This document shows positions 35,177-46,570 of a DNA stretch of 64,000 nucleotides, piece after piece. Both the position numbers and the translations under genes were made by a program. The stretch spans positions 11,050,085 to 11,114,084 of the forward strand of contig JBBCBC010000033.1 in assembly GCA_037126765.1 (NCBI GenBank). Reading direction: 5' to 3'. The DNA is from Stenogyne calaminthoides (lineage: Eukaryota > Streptophyta > Magnoliopsida > Lamiales > Lamiaceae). Under the pieces are notes generated by a model. The model did no database searches. It was not told where the DNA came from and saw only the letters and a list, made by a program, of their open reading frames with translations. Each line of letters begins with the position of its first letter. Positions within the stretch are counted from its first letter, which is position 1.

Positions 35177-35181
35177 ACTGT

Positions 35182-35877
35182 CTTTGTTAAACCGACGGTT
35201 CGTACTGATCTTCTTATTGAAGAACAACCTCGTGTTTTGGACAAGGGTAAAGGACCTATGGTTTCAGAGAATCTGAGAGTTCAGGAAAGAAAGCCCAAAC
35301 CTCAAGAAAATGCTAGAAAACCTGTACAATCAGTAGGAAATCCTCGGGGCCAAGCTTGAAGCCTCAGTTAAGAATACTAACTCAAGAAATCATCTTCTGA
35401 ACCATCAGAGGAATCCTCGGAAGAGAAACACTCAGCAAAGAAATTCTCAGATGAGGAGACCAAGTCCTCAGGATACTGAAAGACCACAATTTTAGTACAA
35501 GCAACCTAAACCTCACTTACCTAAGGGTAAAGGTTTCCTAAACCCAAGTCAGCAGAGACAGAGATCAGTTGCACCAAAGCCAAAGTAATGGAACAAGAGG
35601 CCTGAATCCAAGAAGAATTCAAAGGCTCATGTTCATGCTAAGGCTGACACTCATACACAGGATACTTCCAAGGCACCTAGGGTGGTAAATGTGTATGTAG
35701 ATGTTTATGGAAGACAAATCATCCACTCTAAAGTCATAAGAGTTATCAGGCAGATTTGGATTCCAAAAGGTACAACTAACCTAGTAGGACCCTACACCAA
35801 ATGGGTACCTAAGGCCTAATTTGTTTTGTAGGTGAAGGATAAGGGGCACTAAGCTGAATGAAGACAACATAGCCCTG
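35182..35877 (+). pseudogene. Element A gag, C-terminal part (after element C)
   Basis: The frame that was cut at 20399 resumes after the ACTGT duplication (FVKPTVRTDLLIEEQPRVL) and runs to a stop at 35357. Lys/Pro/Ser-rich sequence in shifted frames follows up to the protease. This matches the basic tail of the element C gag. Confidence 0.8.
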
Positions 35878-38800
35878 ATGAGTGGAACTGAAGTTGCACC
35901 TGTTGCATGGTACTTGGACAGTGGATGCTCAAGACACATGACAGGATACAAATACTTGCTCACTAACTATGTTGAACAGAAAGGCCCTCAGATAACCTTT
36001 GGAGATAATTCCAAAGGACAGACAGAAGGATATGGAACTCTTGAAATAAATATTGTTCATATCCATGGTGTTTCATATGTGTCAGGTTTAAAGCATAACT
36101 TGCTTTTTATCAGTCAATTCTGTGATAAAGGATTCAGTGTTGAATTCTCAAAGAACTTGTGTTATGTGAAAGATAATGTTTCACAACAAGTATTACTGAC
36201 TGGTACTAGAAAAGGAAATGTGTATCTTGCTGATTGGAAACTTACTCCTATGGATACATGCTTAATGGCCAAAAAGGCTACTGAAACCAGTTGGTTATGG
36301 CACAAAAGACTGAACCATTTGAACTTCAAAACCCTGAATAAACTTGAAAGATTAGCACTTGTGAGGGGGTTACCTAATGAAGTGTTCAGTAAAGATCATG
36401 TTTGTGATGCTTGTCAGAAAGGCAAACAGATTAAAGCATCATTTAAAAGCAAAGTAGAAGTGTCTACTGATAGAATACTTCAACTGTTACATATGGATCT
36501 CTTTGGTCCAGTAACACCTGTGAGTACTAATGGCAGAAAATATACACTGGTAGTAGTTGATGACTACTCAAGATATACATGGGTCATTTTCTTACTCAGT
36601 AAGAAAGAAACTCAGACCAAACTGCTAGAATTACTGAAAAGACTTAGTACTGAAAAGAATTTGAGTGTGGTCAAAAATCAGATCAGACAAAGGCACTGAA
36701 TTTATCAAACAAAGATCATGTTTGTGATGCTTGTCAGAAAGGCAAACAGATTAAAGCATCATTTAAAAGCAAAGTAGAAGTGTCTACTGATAGAATACTT
36801 CAACTGTTACATATGGATCTCTTTGGTCCAAGAACACTGTGAGTACTAATGGCGAAAAATATACTTTGGTAGTAGTTGATGACTACTCAAGATATACATG
36901 GGTCATTTTCTTACTCAGTAAGAAAGAAACTCAGACCAAACTGCCAGAATTACTGAAAAGACTTAGTACTGAAAAGAATTTGAGTGTGGTCAAAATCAGA
37001 TCAGACAAAGGCATTGAATTTATCAATCATATTATATCTAATTATTGTGCAGCAAATGGAATAACTCATGAAACATCAGCTGCAAGGACCCCACAACAAA
37101 ATGGTGTTCTTTGAAAGAAAAACAAGACTACGAAAAGAAGTTTCGCAAGAACAATGATTGTTGAAGTTGACATTCTAAGAGATTTTGAAATTCGAGGCGG
37201 TCAACACTGCATGCTACTCTCAGAACAGATCCATGCTAACCAAGAATCAAGGAAAAACTCCATATGAACTGTGGAATGAAAGGAAGCCTCTTGTTTCTTT
37301 CTTTCGTGTGTTTGGTTGTAAGTGTTTCATACACAATAATGGTAAAGATCAGTTGAAAACTTTTGATAGCAAAGCTGATGAAGGGATATTCTTAGGATAT
37401 TCTGAAATTAGTACAGCCTTCAGAGTTTACAACTGTAGGACTCTTATTGTGGAGGAAACACCTCATGTTGTTTTTGATGAATCTACTTGTGTTCATAAGA
37501 AACAGAAAGTTGATTCAGGAGACTTAACAAAGAGGATCACCAGACTTAGTCTGAAGAAGAATGTCAAAACATCATCTGAGCCTGAAAAGAAGAAGTCAAT
37601 CACTTACTATGAATGGAGTGAAACTGACTCAGAAAAGGAAGAGACTCAGGATGAAAATACTCAGGTTGGTGGTACTCAGGATGATAGCTCTCCACTGACG
37701 GAAAGCCAACACACTGAGGTTGACCAATCTGAACAAACACAAGTTCAGAATCAGGTATGTAATGCCGATGAAGATGTGGTCACAGCTGAGGCATTCTCTG
37801 AATCTATCAACCAAGGGGGAACAAATGTCCCTGACAATGTTCAAAATGAAATATCCCCTGAGGAAGATGATTCACTCTTTCCTTTTGTGTTGTTCCCTGA
37901 GTTTAATGAATTACCTGAACCTAACATTTCTGATGTTGAGGATAATACTGAAAGGGGAACATACAGGAGAACATGGTTAGACAGTCACCTTACAAGTCAG
38001 ATTGTGGGAGAACTATCTGAAGGAGTTAAAACAAGAAGGTTCCATGGAGAAAGTGTTTTGTTCTGATGCTTCCTATCTGAAAAAGAACCTACTGAGATTG
38101 ATGAAGCTCTACAGGATGCAAAATGGATTATTGCTATGCAAGAGGAGTTGAATCAGTTCACTGGGAATGAAGTTTGGGGGTTAGTAGATAGACCTAAGAG
38201 CCACAATGTGATTGGAACTAAGTGGGTATTCAAGAATAAAATAGATGAAAATAATGTCATTGTAAGAAACAAGGCAAGGCTAGTTGCACAAGGTTATTCC
38301 CAAGAAGAAGGCTTGGATTATGATGAAACCTTTGCACCAGTTGCAAGACTAGAAGCCATTAGATTGTTTCTTGCATATGCTGCTCACATGAAATTTAAGG
38401 TATATCAGATGGATGTGAAAAGTGCATTTCTGAACGGTGTGTTTAAGGAAGAGGTTTATGTGGAACAACCTCCCGACTTCTGCAAGAATGACCAAGTTTA
38501 CAGGCTCAGGAAAGCCTTGTATGGTCTGAAGCAAACACCCAGAGCATGGTATGATACTCTATCTCAATTTCTTACTGATCATGGTTTTACCAAAGGGACT
38601 GTGGATAGAACCTTGTTCAGGATAGAAGATGGGAAAGATATCTTACTTGTTCAGATATATGTGGATGACATTATATTTGGATCTCCAAATCATCAGTTGT
38701 GTGAGAAGTTCTCTTCACTGATGAAAGGTAAGTTTGAGATGTTTGTGATGGGGGAGATGAATTTATTTCTAGGACTTCAGGTAAAACAATCTAAAGAAGG

Positions 38801-39604
38801 AATTTTCATCAATCAGGCAAAATATACAAGAGATCTGATTGCCAAGTATGGTATTCAGAATTGCAATGCAGTTAGAATCCCCATGAATACTAACTATAAG
38901 ATGGATCCTGATCTTGAAGGCAAATCAGTTGACCATACTGTTTATAGAGGGATCATTGGATCATTGCTCCATCTCACAGCAAGTAGGCCTGACATTACTT
39001 TTGTTGTTGGGATATGTGCGAGATACCAAGCTAATCCTAAGACTAGTCACATGGAAGCTGCCAAGAAGATACTAAGGTATCTAAAGGGCACAGTGAAAAT
39101 AGGATTATAGTATCCAGCTGATGATAACCTTGAATTAACTGGTTATTCAGATGTTGATTATGGTGGTTGTAGAATTGACAGGAAATCCACTTCAGGAACT
39201 TGTCAATTTCTAGGAAGCAAACTGATATCATGGTTTTCAAAGAAACAGACCTCAGTAGCAACTAGTACTACTGAAGCTGAGTACATGGCTGCAGGAAGTT
39301 TCTATCCACAGATTCTTTGGCTAAGGCAACAATTGAGAGATTATAAGGTTATGGCCAATGAAGTTCCTATTTTCTGTGACAACAACAGTGCTATTGTTAT
39401 ATCACAAAATCCTGTACTACACACCAGATGTAAGCATGTGGATATCAGACACCATTTCATCAGAGACCATATAGAGAAGAAAGACATCAGGATGGAGAAA
39501 ATTCATACTGATAAACAGAGAGCTGATATTCTTACTAAGCCTTTGGCTGAGTCAAGATTTCAGGAACTATCAGTTGAATTAGGTATGTTAGATCCAGGTG
39601 AGTA
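35878..39604 (+). pseudogene. Element A pol (protease, integrase, RT, RNase H)
   Basis: Protease WYLDSGCSRHMTG (~35910), gag-pre-integrase LWHKRLNHLNFKTLNKL (~36300), integrase His-Cys finger and DLFGP/VVVDDYSRYTW, SDKGIEF and TPQQNGV, integrase C-terminal with an acidic linker (37185-38063), RT (38136-39110; YQMDVKSAFLNG, LVQIYVDDIIFGSP) and RNase H (STTEAEYMAAG, FCDNNSA, ADILTKPLA) ending at 39604. Breaks: a 320-bp tandem duplication in integrase, a frame shift near 37110-37190, stops at 38064 and 39108 (the latter at a position where Trp is usual). The RT region is the best preserved long frame of the nest. Confidence 0.92.
36391..37027 (+). repeat. 320-bp tandem duplication inside the element A integrase
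   Basis: 36391-36710 (from AAAGATCATGTTTGTGATGC) recurs from 36711. It duplicates the His-Cys finger end and first catalytic-core part (DLFGP, VVVDDYSRYTW). The second copy has single-base indels, for example near 36830-36865, so the copies have diverged slightly. Confidence 0.92.
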
Positions 39605-40181
39605 ATTTATCCTGAAGAGAGAAGTTCTTCAGATGCATGATGTTTTTCAGTAAGAAAAACTCAGGACGAAAATCACTCAGGATGGAAACTGAGAATTAGG
39701 ACGATTTTTGTCAAGGTCAAAATTCAGTAAGGATTAAGTATTCAATTAATCCTGAAGTGCATTTGATGCATGCATTTACTCACAAAGCATTTATTTCAGT
39801 CAGTAATCATTTGAAATAAATACAAGATACCTGAACTTTTAGCGGGAATGTTTGAAAATTCGTATTGGCTAAAATTTTGGCAAGACATCAAGGGGTTATC
39901 TCGATTAATGTATTTCATCATTTTGTTACCCTATATTGCTGCCACTAAAAATTCTTTATTGCTTATTTGCTATTAATAGCAAATAAATCTTGAGATTATA
40001 TCAAGCCCCAGATTAAATCTTAGTCGTTTATTCGGATTTAATCTCAACCGTTGATCTATCCCTATAGATCATATATTTACCCCTTCGTCTCCAAACACTT
40101 ATCATTTTACACTCTTCATTTCCCTACAAGAATGATCAAACTTTCCAAACCCTCCGTATACTCAAAACCAGAAAATCTTCA
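39605..40181 (+). promoter_or_regulatory. Pol-ORF3 spacer of element A, promoter-like
   Basis: No gene is seen. CAACCGTTGATC (40045-40056) is followed by TATAGATCATATATTTACCCC and a C/T-rich, A-rich leader immediately before the ATG of ORF3 at 40182. The same word and spacing trend occur before ORF3 of C. This could be an internal promoter that gives ORF3 its own mRNA; no experiment is implied. Confidence 0.4.
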
Positions 40182-42374
40182 ATGGAGTTTCCAAGCCATG
40201 GAATGATAAGGAATCTCGCAGAAATGGAGAAACCTTATTTCGAGCATGTAGTGGAAATGAACGACAACAAGTGCATGCCGGTAGAGGAAGAAAAGCTCCG
40301 ATATGCTTCGACTTGCACACTTGGGAAGGTTGGTCGGCAACAAACCGAAACTGGAACTGTCGCAGGAGGTGTTGCAGTTCGTTATCAATCTGTGAGAGGA
40401 CACCAACAGAACTTTGGTTTCACAAATCAGTTTTGGCACGTATGGAAAATCCAAAGCTGAGGTGGTTACCAACAAGGAGGTAAGGTTGTCTTTAAACAAT
40501 ATCAACAATGTTTTTCGATTTGATTGATAGAGGAGATGATCGTGCAAGTTACATGATTGGGAGAGAGCATGAGATTTTAGATAGATTTTCTGTTTCAAAG
40601 GTCGAGCTGAAGGGAGCCTTGAACAAAAAATGTCTAAAACCAGTTTATCGAGTCCTCATCGATATTGTGGCGAAGTGTTTGATAAGCACTTCTGGGAGTT
40701 TAGAGCAGGTTAGCCGGAATAAGTTGAGGTTAATGGCTGCTATTGAGGATTCACAGACAAGAGATTTCAACTGGTTAAAGTTCTTGGTGAGTTGTATACT
40801 AAGTCAAAATCAGAAGATTAAGTATGACAAAGGGACGTTCATCAAAGCTGGAAAAGTGTTGTTTGCCACGAAGATAAGCTATCTTCGGGAAACCTTGCCG
40901 AGAAAGAACATGTTTTTCTTAACTGGTACAGCTTTCAATCGAAATAGAATCATGTTTCGAAGACCAAAGTCACAAAAGAGAAGACAAGAAACTTCTCAAA
41001 GTACGAGTTCTACTGCTCAGGATGAGCCTGAGGAGCAAGTTGTCCCGGAAGAGCCTGAACAGGAAACAGAGCAGATCGAAGTGGAAAGCTCTGAGTCAGA
41101 TCAGGATAGGATTCCTATTGCTGATATCACCCGTACCAGAGGCAAGAAAGTGACTGAGAAGGTCGAAGAGGAGCCTGAGAAAAGAAGAAAAGCACTTGAG
41201 CTCCTGAAAGTTAAAAGAGAAACTGGTGAAAAGAAGAGGAAGGCTCAGGAGGAGCAAAAGAGGAAGAAAAAGTTGAGGAAGGTGAGTGAAGTTGTTGAAG
41301 GAGAGAAATCTCCTCGTGATACTCTTGTAAAAGCCATCTCACAGGCTGCTGAGACTGAAGCTGGAGAAATCCCTGAGACAGTGAGGGAGGAAGATGTTTT
41401 TACTGAGGTGCTCAGCACGAGTATTGGAGATGACAGGATTATGAGAGAAATCTTCACAAGTTCCCAACAACCTGCTGAAGTTAGCCAAATACAGATCCCA
41501 ACCATTCACCCCTCAGAGCCAAAAATTTCCATGCCTTTAGAGGCCCATTCTACCTCTGAAGAAGAAACTCTTTTTCCTGAACTCGGGAAAGGTGAAGCCG
41601 AAGAGAGGGAGTGGAGACTTAAAGCTAAGAGATTTGTACTTGACAAATTTCCAATCTTTGCCAACTATCCTGACCTTCAGGATATGTTTATCAAGCTGAA
41701 AACTGTCATACTGATCATCAATCAATCCTTTGCCATGATGTTGCAGATAGGAAACTTCAGAGGTGAAGATTTCTGGGCTGAAGAAGTGGCAGAGTTGGAT
41801 GCATTTTCAGGCCTTGGGAAGAGGAGGCTAAGGATTAAGGCTGCTGAGTTTGAAGAACTTGTCCTGAAAAAAGTCGCTGAGAGACAGACTGTTGATCAGC
41901 CTGAAGGGCCTGCTGAGGCTCAGGATAAAGATCGCACTGATCAGGACCCTGCTGAGGGTAGTCAGAAAGTTGCTGAGGCTGGAGCATCTGCTCAGTGGGA
42001 AGAAGCTCAGGACGTTCCTAAACTTCAGGTGATTCCGTTCGAAGAAGCCCCTCAGGAGCCTGCAGCAAAACCCACTGAAGCAATTGAAATTGGGCTTCAG
42101 ACAGAGGAAGAATAGGAGATTCCAATCCCACAGCCAACCGTTGATCTCACACCCATTCTGGAGAAACTAACTATGTTTATGATTGATCAGATGGCAAAGC
42201 TCGAACCTCTAGTTAATGAAGTGTCAAAGCTTGCTGAGGCACAGGTTTCTCAGGGTGACTTCATCTGGATAATTAGCACATCCATGGTTACACCTGCTCA
42301 GGTAACTTCACTATCTACTTCAGTTGATAGTAAGTTTACTTCTTTCAGTACAAGGTTGGATGATGTGGCTAAAG
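40182..42374 (+). pseudogene. Element A ORF3, N-terminal and middle part
   Basis: Starts MEFPSHGMIRNLAEMEKPY, runs to ~40460, changes frame, then continues as one long frame 40508-42115 and, after a TAG at 42113, in the same frame to the rearrangement point near 42374. The first ~160 residues of the long frame look globular (FNWLKFLVSCILSQNQKIKY). After them come a Glu/Lys-rich charged region and coiled-coil-forming stretches (ILEKLTMFMIDQMAKLEPLV). I see no convincing signal peptide or membrane span, so the 'envelope-like' label for Sirevirus extra ORFs is not supported by this copy. Function is unknown. Confidence 0.7.
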
Positions 42375-42999
42375 AAATATCTCTACTGACATTCTTCAGA
42401 GAAATGTCGCTTTCAGTGTCAGGAAAGTACGCTGTTGTTGCCTCCTCATTGGTCGACATCTTCCTTTGAACAGAGATAACAAAAAAAACTCTTTTTTCAA
42501 CCAATATTGAGTTGATACTTTCCTTAGTGTTCACGAACGTATAACATTCTCTTTGCATGTACCCAGAATGAACAAACACTATTTAACTTGGAGTGACTTG
42601 TTCAGGTTCTGTTGATTCAGTACATAAGAGTCTTCAGGATCTTCTGATCTCCAGGTTCTTCTGATCTTCAGATTCTTCTGATCTTCAGATTCTTCTGATA
42701 TTCAGGTTCTTCTGATCTTCAGGTTCTTCAAGTCTTCAGGTTTCTGTAAGTCTTCAGGATATACTGATTCTTCAGTATGGTTTAGGTCTTCAGTATAGTT
42801 TGATCTTCAGGATACTTCTGATCTACAGATAAAACATTGAAACCTATTCTAACCTGAACTATGTCTGCTGACTATACATGGTGCAGATCATCCTGATAAT
42901 TTGAAACCTGATCTTATACTATCAAGATCGTCCTGAAACATGTCATACTCAGGGGTTTTGGGATCTAATCAAAATCTTTATTAAATTCATCTCCCAACA
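42375..42999 (-). repeat. Inverted partial LTR of the element A family
   Basis: Read on the minus strand, TGTTGGGAGATGAATTT at 42999 matches 7837 onward for about 625 bp and stops at the word AAATATCTCT (42375). The remaining ~1150 bp of LTR, including TATA box, R and U5, are absent. Confidence 0.9.
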
Positions 43000-43013
43000 A
43001 TTTCCCCCTTTTT
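43000..43013 (-). promoter_or_regulatory. Polypurine tract of the inverted element A 3' end
   Basis: AAAAAGGGGGAAAT on the minus strand, abutting the LTR start; the same tract type as in element C. Confidence 0.87.
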
Positions 43014-43268
43014 GATGATGTCAAAACCATCTTGTTACAAGCTTGCAAACAGAATTAAACCTAACATCTATTCAAGTTTCAATTTATAAAGCAAGTAAAA
43101 CAAGTAAGGCAACCATCAAACAATCAGTAAGATAATGAGATATTATCTTTTGATCATCAGAAAATCAGTAGATTTTTCATTGAAGTTCAGAAACCATAAG
43201 TACAGATTACAATGGTGTTCAGGATTCTACTGATAACAAAAATAGACAAACAGGAAAAACAAGATACA

Positions 43269-44590
43269 TCATTCCTCTTCAGATTCGATCTCATCAGCTG
43301 GCGGCTTCAAGTTGAACTGGTCATAGTACCTGATCTTCAATTCTTCTCTCTTTCTAAGAGTCTCAGCATCATTACCAGTCAGGCCCATGTACTCTGCTTG
43401 TTCCACGAAGTCAGAATGGATGAAATCGTAATTAATCAATCCATTCTTGTATCTTGGTGGAGGGTACTTGATCATTCCAGGAGCTTTTAGCTGAAAACCC
43501 AAGGTGTCAAATATGTTAAACCATTTCTGACAAACATCAGTGTAGTTCTGAAGCAGATAAGCGATGAATGCTTCATCTCTGTCAGCATTGGGCTCGGACC
43601 AGTTCAACAACACATCATTGTTGAACACGAACTCTATCTTGGCCGTTTCCCATCGATCAGTCATCTCTATTGGTATCCACTTATCAATGTGGGGCCACTG
43701 CCTCTTCCTTGGCTTCGTTCCTCTCCTCCTCAGAATCATCCTCTGAAAACCTCCAAGTTTTCTCTTCGCCTCCTCCCTTTCCTTCCTGGTCATTTCTGAC
43801 CCTGATACTGAGACTGCGGCCTTCCTCTTCTTTTCAGCCTCCAAGGTTTTAACTGTGTTGTGCCAGTCCCAGTTCAGCCTTTTGGTGGACACGTCATACT
43901 CACCAAATCCTTCCTTAAAAAGGTCATCAACATCAGATTCTTCCTCTTTCCCAGCCAGTTCCTGTGCAACCTCCTCAACATCTTCATCAAACTCAGTAAC
44001 CAATTGTCTCTGAGTAGGCTTCCTCATGATCGGCTTAGCACGCTGCTTGGACTTTAGAGGTTTTTCTACAAATGCAGCAGGCTTCTTCTGAGGAATCAGG
44101 ATACCATAAGCTTCCCCCTGCTTACTGGATTCATGAGTCCTCTGCCTCTTCGTCCTTTCCTCTAAAACCTCCATCACAGCCTCAAGATGAATTACTATTT
44201 CAGGCTCTTTTCTCTTTCCTCTCTGAATCTCAGTGAGAGCCTCTTCAGTAGGTTTTTCAATTGATGGCAAGGCAGCAAGCTTGTCGTAACTTTTCCCCTT
44301 TTTGGCATCATAGTTTGCTATCAGCTTGGAAAGGGTTCTGTCCATATGGAGTTGTTCTCTGTCAATCGACCTGACCTCTGCAGCCACATGAAAGTGTTCA
44401 TCCTGAATGCGTTTCAGCACATTTAGCCCGGTACTGGTGTCTTCAGCAAGACCACCGTAAGTTGCCTTCATTTTCTCCATTAAGGAGTTGCTCATCTCAT
44501 CTACAGCTGACCTGATCATCTCCTCAGCCTTGGATTTCAGAAAATCCTCAAGAGCTTTGGATTTCAAATCAAACTGTCTCTCCATCTCAT
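43269..44590 (-). pseudogene. Inverted ORF3 C-terminal part of the element A family
   Basis: An unbroken 438-codon minus-strand frame (44585-43269) starts MERQFDLKSKALEDFLKSKA and ends in an acidic EIESEEE tail. A coiled coil covers about residues 1-90. A Lys/Arg-rich basic region with nuclear-localisation-like clusters (RGKRKEPE, KSKQRAKPIMRK, RRRGTKPRKRQ) follows. The last ~150 residues look globular (NWSEPNADRDEAFIAYLLQNYTD). It is placed between gene sequence and the polypurine tract, as ORF3 should be, but the segment is flipped relative to the rest of element A. Its first Met is close to the breakpoint (44590) and is probably internal to the original ORF. Confidence 0.72.
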
Positions 44591-46570
44591 ATTTGTTGAA
44601 AATTTGATTTTTCTGGGTTTATTGTTAGTGGAAGAAAATGAAGATTGATCTGATGGGTTTTCTGGATTTTTTTTCTAGGCTTTTACGCATATGTTCATGA
44701 AATTATGCATATGTTCACGTATTCGTGCATATGTGCATGCCGAAGAAGATGAAAATATGTAATTTTTTTATTTTAAATATGTAAAATGTCAAACCGGCTC
44801 CCACCACCTCCAAAACCTAATCTGCAAAATTCACTGCAAATCCCAAACCAGTTTCCACCACCTCCAAATCGGCGTAAAAAGTGGATAGATGGTTGGATGA
44901 CGGTGACGCCGCAGCCAAACCCTAGCTCTGCCCCCCACTCCTCAACCGCCCGCCGCCGCCCCACACCATAACCCGTAACGGCGGCGCCGCCTACTCCACA
45001 ATCACGACGCCATGAAGATGATGATCTGCGCTGCGTCGGCAACTCCACCTCTAGCGAAGCAGAGAGGATGAAAATATGAGCCTATTTCAAAGGTGTGTAC
45101 CTATTTCACTTTCCAGTTTGAATTTTTCTTAATTTTATTTTAAAATTTTTTTAGGGCTGAAACGGGTGAATTGGAAGAAAAAGAAGAAAGAGAGAGTAAG
45201 TTTGTGTGTTTTTGTAGAGATTTTCTGAGATGGGTTTGAGTTATTTTTGGGTAATTTTGGGAATTTTAATGAAAACAAAGGGTTTGTGTTTTGTATTATT
45301 GATTCTCTGTAGTTCTTGAGTTCTGGAATTTGGGTTATTGATTCCTAATTTTGTGTTGTTTGCTGCAAATTGATTTCGGGTTGTTTAATTTTGAGAATAT
45401 CCCAACCCAACCCTCATTCCCAACACTCAATATCCCAACTTGCGCCGTCGCCGCCTCCTCCTCCCAAATCCCCATTCTCTCTCTCTCTCTCTCCCCCTCT
45501 GCAATATACCCAAAAATTCAAAAAATTAGGTTTTATATACCCAAAGTTTGACAATACCCAGCCATTTTTTTCCAAAACAGAGAAATTAGTGAAAAAACAG
45601 AGTTCAAGAAAGTGATTTATTGACAGAGAGATGGAAAAGAAATTACGAGAGGTCTCGCTTGAGTTCTTGTTTGTAGCCAAGCTCGTGCAGGCTTGCATGG
45701 CCCAAATCAGCAGAATCACGGGCTATTTCTTTTGGGATTGTTGACTGGTTTTCGCCTCTTTCCCACACCATCTTCTTCTCTTTTTGAAAAATGGGGGAGA
45801 GAGAGAGAGAGAAAGGAGATCTCTTTGATTGAATCAAAAGAGTAACAAATCAAATGATTCTGTATCCAAGATTCCAGCAGCTATAAGCGTGAGGGGTTTT
45901 ATTATATTATCTTGCAATTTGCAGAAAGAAAAAAGACTTCTCTTTATAGGGTTTTGCTAATTTTTTGTATTTGTGTTTCCAGTTTTTTGCTATTATTTTA
46001 GGATTTTTTTTGTGCTTATACAAGGAGGTTATAGATGATGGTTGGTCATATTGAAGAAATTTGATGGTAGTTCATTCATGAGTTTGTTGATTATTGACTT
46101 TTTGAAGATTTGAAGATTAGATTTGAAGATGAAGGAAGAAGATGAAGATGGATCTGCTAAGTTTCTGAATTATTTTTTTCCAGATTTATATGCATATGTT
46201 CATGTATTTGTGCATATGTGCATGTCGAAGAAGACGAAAATATGTAATTTTTTTAATTTTAGACGAAAATATATAAACACTCTGATTTTAAATATGTAAA
46301 TTTTTGTATTTTTGTCTTTTTTAATGAAGATAGATCGATTTGTTGAAAATTTGATTTTTTTTGGGTTTATTGTTAGTGGAAGAAAATGAAAATTGATATG
46401 ATGGGTTTTCTGGATTATTTTTTCTAGGCTTTTAAACATATGTTCATGAAATTATGCATATGTTCACGTATTCGTGCATATGGCATGCCGAATAAGATGA
46501 AAATATTTAAATTTCTTCAGGTTTTCGATGAGAATATATAATTTTTTTATTTTAAATATGTAAAATTTGG
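44591..46570. repeat. Direct repeats of ~200 bp around a gene-fragment region
   Basis: 44591-44790 (ATTTGTTGAAAATTTGATTT, TTATTGTTAGTGGAAGAAAA, GTTCACGTATTCGTGCATAT) recurs at 46338-46568, with a shorter relative at 46125-46260. The first copy abuts the right breakpoint of element A. Between the copies lie a GC-richer stretch (44790-45060), CT microsatellites (45475-45492, 45794-45813) and the permease exon. This may be a non-autonomous element that captured gene pieces; no terminal inverted repeats were identified. Confidence 0.55.
45647..45771 (-). pseudogene. BAT1-type amino-acid permease, isolated first exon
   Basis: From an ATG at 45771 the minus strand reads MVWERGENQSTIPKEIARDS, then DLGHASLHELGYKQELKRDL. 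The HARLxELGYKQELKRDLS string is characteristic of the cytosolic N-terminus of plant BAT1-type bidirectional amino-acid permeases (APC superfamily). The exon ends at a GTAATT donor (45646), where this family has an intron before VFSNFA. A CT-rich leader (45772-45840) resembles a real 5' UTR. No exon with the first transmembrane helix is found downstream in the ~900 bp before element A, so this is an exon fragment or a gene split by the retrotransposon. Confidence 0.7.

Larger units (their letters stand above)
7837..44590 (+). mobile_element. Element A: nested, rearranged Sirevirus-like copia retrotransposon
   Basis: Order on the plus strand: 5' LTR, tRNA-iMet primer-binding site, gag (split by element B at 10220-19099 and element C at 20400-35176), protease-integrase-RT-RNase H (35878-39604), an additional ORF3 (40182-42374). 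Then comes an inverted 3' end (42375-44590) holding part of the LTR, the polypurine tract and the ORF3 C-terminal part. The polyprotein order (integrase before RT) is Ty1/copia. The long LTR, long coiled-coil gag and extra ORF after pol resemble Sireviruses. It is the oldest element of the nest, because the other two interrupt it. Confidence 0.88.

Noticed and set aside
43269..44585. Host nuclear protein gene
   Set aside because: The frame ends just before a polypurine tract and LTR of the element A family, so it is the C-terminal part of retrotransposon ORF3.
45351..45719. Short Pro/Ser-rich frames on both strands
   Set aside because: They follow from CT/GA microsatellites and the intron or UTR next to the permease exon.
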